A stretch of DNA of 6,695 bases, from contig JAJAYN010000523.1 of the NCBI GenBank assembly GCA_026786225.1, positions 1 through 6,695 of the forward strand, given 5' to 3'. The translations under genes and the position numbers were made by a program. Under the pieces are notes generated by a model. The model worked only from the letters and a program-made list of their open reading frames with translations. It searched no databases and was not told the origin of the DNA. Below are positions 5,949-6,695 of the stretch, piece by piece. How positions within the stretch are numbered: the first letter of the stretch is position 1; the number at the start of each line of letters is the position of its first letter. The stretch is from Burkholderiales bacterium (GTDB lineage: Bacteria; Pseudomonadota; Gammaproteobacteria; Burkholderiales; Usitatibacteraceae).

Positions 5949-6002
5949 AACCCCCGTCAAATGGCGTTCTGCGAGAAATCGAATAAAAGACTCAGTGCGC
6001 GT

Positions 6003-6695
6003 CTAGCGCGGCAGCTCAGCCGAACCCATCAAATACGCATCGACCGAACGCGCGCACTGGCGACCCTCGCGAATGGCCCACACGACGAGTGACTGTCCGC
6101 GCCGCATATCGCCCGCTGCAAACACTTTTGGATTAGCCGTCTGATAAGCGAGCGCGTCCGCGGTGTCATCCACATTGGCCTTGACGTTTTGGCGTTGATC
6201 TTTCAACACGCCAAGTGCGCCAAATTGCGCGAGCAAACCCTTTTGATCGGGGCCCATGAAGCCCATCGCCAACAACACCAGGTCGGCCTTCATCTCAAAC
6301 TCGGATCCCGCAATTTCTTGCATCTTTCCGTCTCGCCATTCGACCCGCACGGCTTTGAGTTTTTCAACCTTGCCGTTTTTGCCGATGAATTCCTTGGTCG
6401 CCACCGCCCAGTCGCGATCACAACCCTCCTCATGCGACGAAGAGGTACGCAACTTGATCGGCCAATTTGGCCACACCATCGGCTTGTTCTCGTGCTCAGG
6501 GGGCTGAGGCATCAATTCAAACTGCGCAATCGACGCGGCCCCGTGGCGGTTTGATGTACCCACGCAATCGCTGCCCGTATCGCCACCGCCGATAACGACA
6601 ACGTGCTTGGCCGTCGCGGTCAGCTGGCCCGTGACGGTATCACCCGCCACGACCTTGTTTTGCTGCGGCAGGAAATCCATCGCAAAGTGGATGCC
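6003..6695 (-). CDS. gltD: Glutamate synthase (NADPH) small subunit, C-terminal part, truncated by window edge
   Basis: The last 230 residues are present; the reading frame runs off the right edge, and the ATG at 6680 is internal (it follows G-I-H-F-A). GltD carries electrons from NADPH through FAD and iron-sulfur clusters to the large subunit GltB, which converts glutamine and 2-oxoglutarate to two glutamates; this is the second half of the GS-GOGAT ammonia assimilation route. Visible are the family stretch M-D-F-L-P-Q-Q-N-K, the NADPH-binding Rossmann motif V-V-V-I-G-G-G-D-T-G-S-D-C-V-G (fragment residues 32-46), and the C-terminal FAD-binding F-A-A-G-D-M-R-R-G-Q-S-L-V-V-W-A-I-R-E-G-R (192-212). 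The iron-sulfur N-terminal half is outside the window, and gltB is expected further right. The full protein is usually about 470-490 residues. No mutation is seen. Confidence 0.95.
   Translation of the reverse strand, partial: GIHFAMDFLPQQNKVVAGDTVTGQLTATAKHVVVIGGGDTGSDCVGTSNRHGAASIAQFELMPQPPEHENKPMVWPNWPIKLRTSSSHEEGCDRDWAVATKEFIGKNGKVEKLKAVRVEWRDGKMQEIAGSEFEMKADLVLLAMGFMGPDQKGLLAQFGALGVLKDQRQNVKANVDDTADALAYQTANPKVFAAGDMRRGQSLVVWAIREGRQCARSVDAYLMGSAELPR

Larger units (their letters stand above)
5657..6002. other. Non-coding gap between gltD and hemE
   Basis: This 346-base stretch holds no credible gene. From the gltD side it contains a hairpin that may end the gltBD transcript, the inverted REP-like pair, a possible extended -10 promoter and a short leader hairpin before hemE. 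The longest open frame here (minus strand, 5725-5937) runs straight through the REP-like units and has no family resemblance. The layout suggests gltBD and hemE are transcribed separately. Confidence 0.7.

Overview
The window is ordinary chromosomal core DNA of a betaproteobacterium. The evidence is the gene order gltD - hemE - priA - argS - membrane/SPOR-type protein, all on the minus strand, and the protein character: ArgS ends in the LxxVGVSAPEKM-type tail and the protein after argS has a glycine-zipper anchor of the kind seen in betaproteobacterial SPOR-domain proteins. I know this order from betaproteobacteria such as Burkholderia and Ralstonia. The genus cannot be fixed from the sequence alone. 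No frameshifts, insertion sequences, phage genes, tRNAs, rRNAs or CRISPR arrays were seen.

Read in the direction of transcription (right to left), the window holds: the C-terminal half of gltD (glutamate synthase small subunit) running in from the right edge; a 346-base non-coding gap with a terminator-like hairpin, an inverted pair of REP-like repeats and a likely hemE promoter; hemE (uroporphyrinogen decarboxylase); a 290-base gap with a perfect DnaA box, two near-consensus boxes and two long inverted repeats; priA (primosomal helicase, GTG start); a 196-base gap with a TATAAT promoter and hairpins; argS (arginyl-tRNA synthetase); and, 3 bases after the argS stop, the N-terminus of a single-pass membrane protein that runs off the left edge.

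The genes are housekeeping functions: ammonia assimilation, heme synthesis, replication restart and translation, followed by a probable envelope/division protein. They do not form one pathway. The gaps suggest separate transcription units, except argS and the membrane protein, which look translationally coupled.

No undescribed system is visible in the coding DNA. The parts worth a second look are in the gaps: the DnaA-box cluster in the priA leader, with an inverted repeat directly abutting the perfect box, and the REP-like pair upstream of hemE, whose two copies differ by a compensatory base-pair change in the stem.
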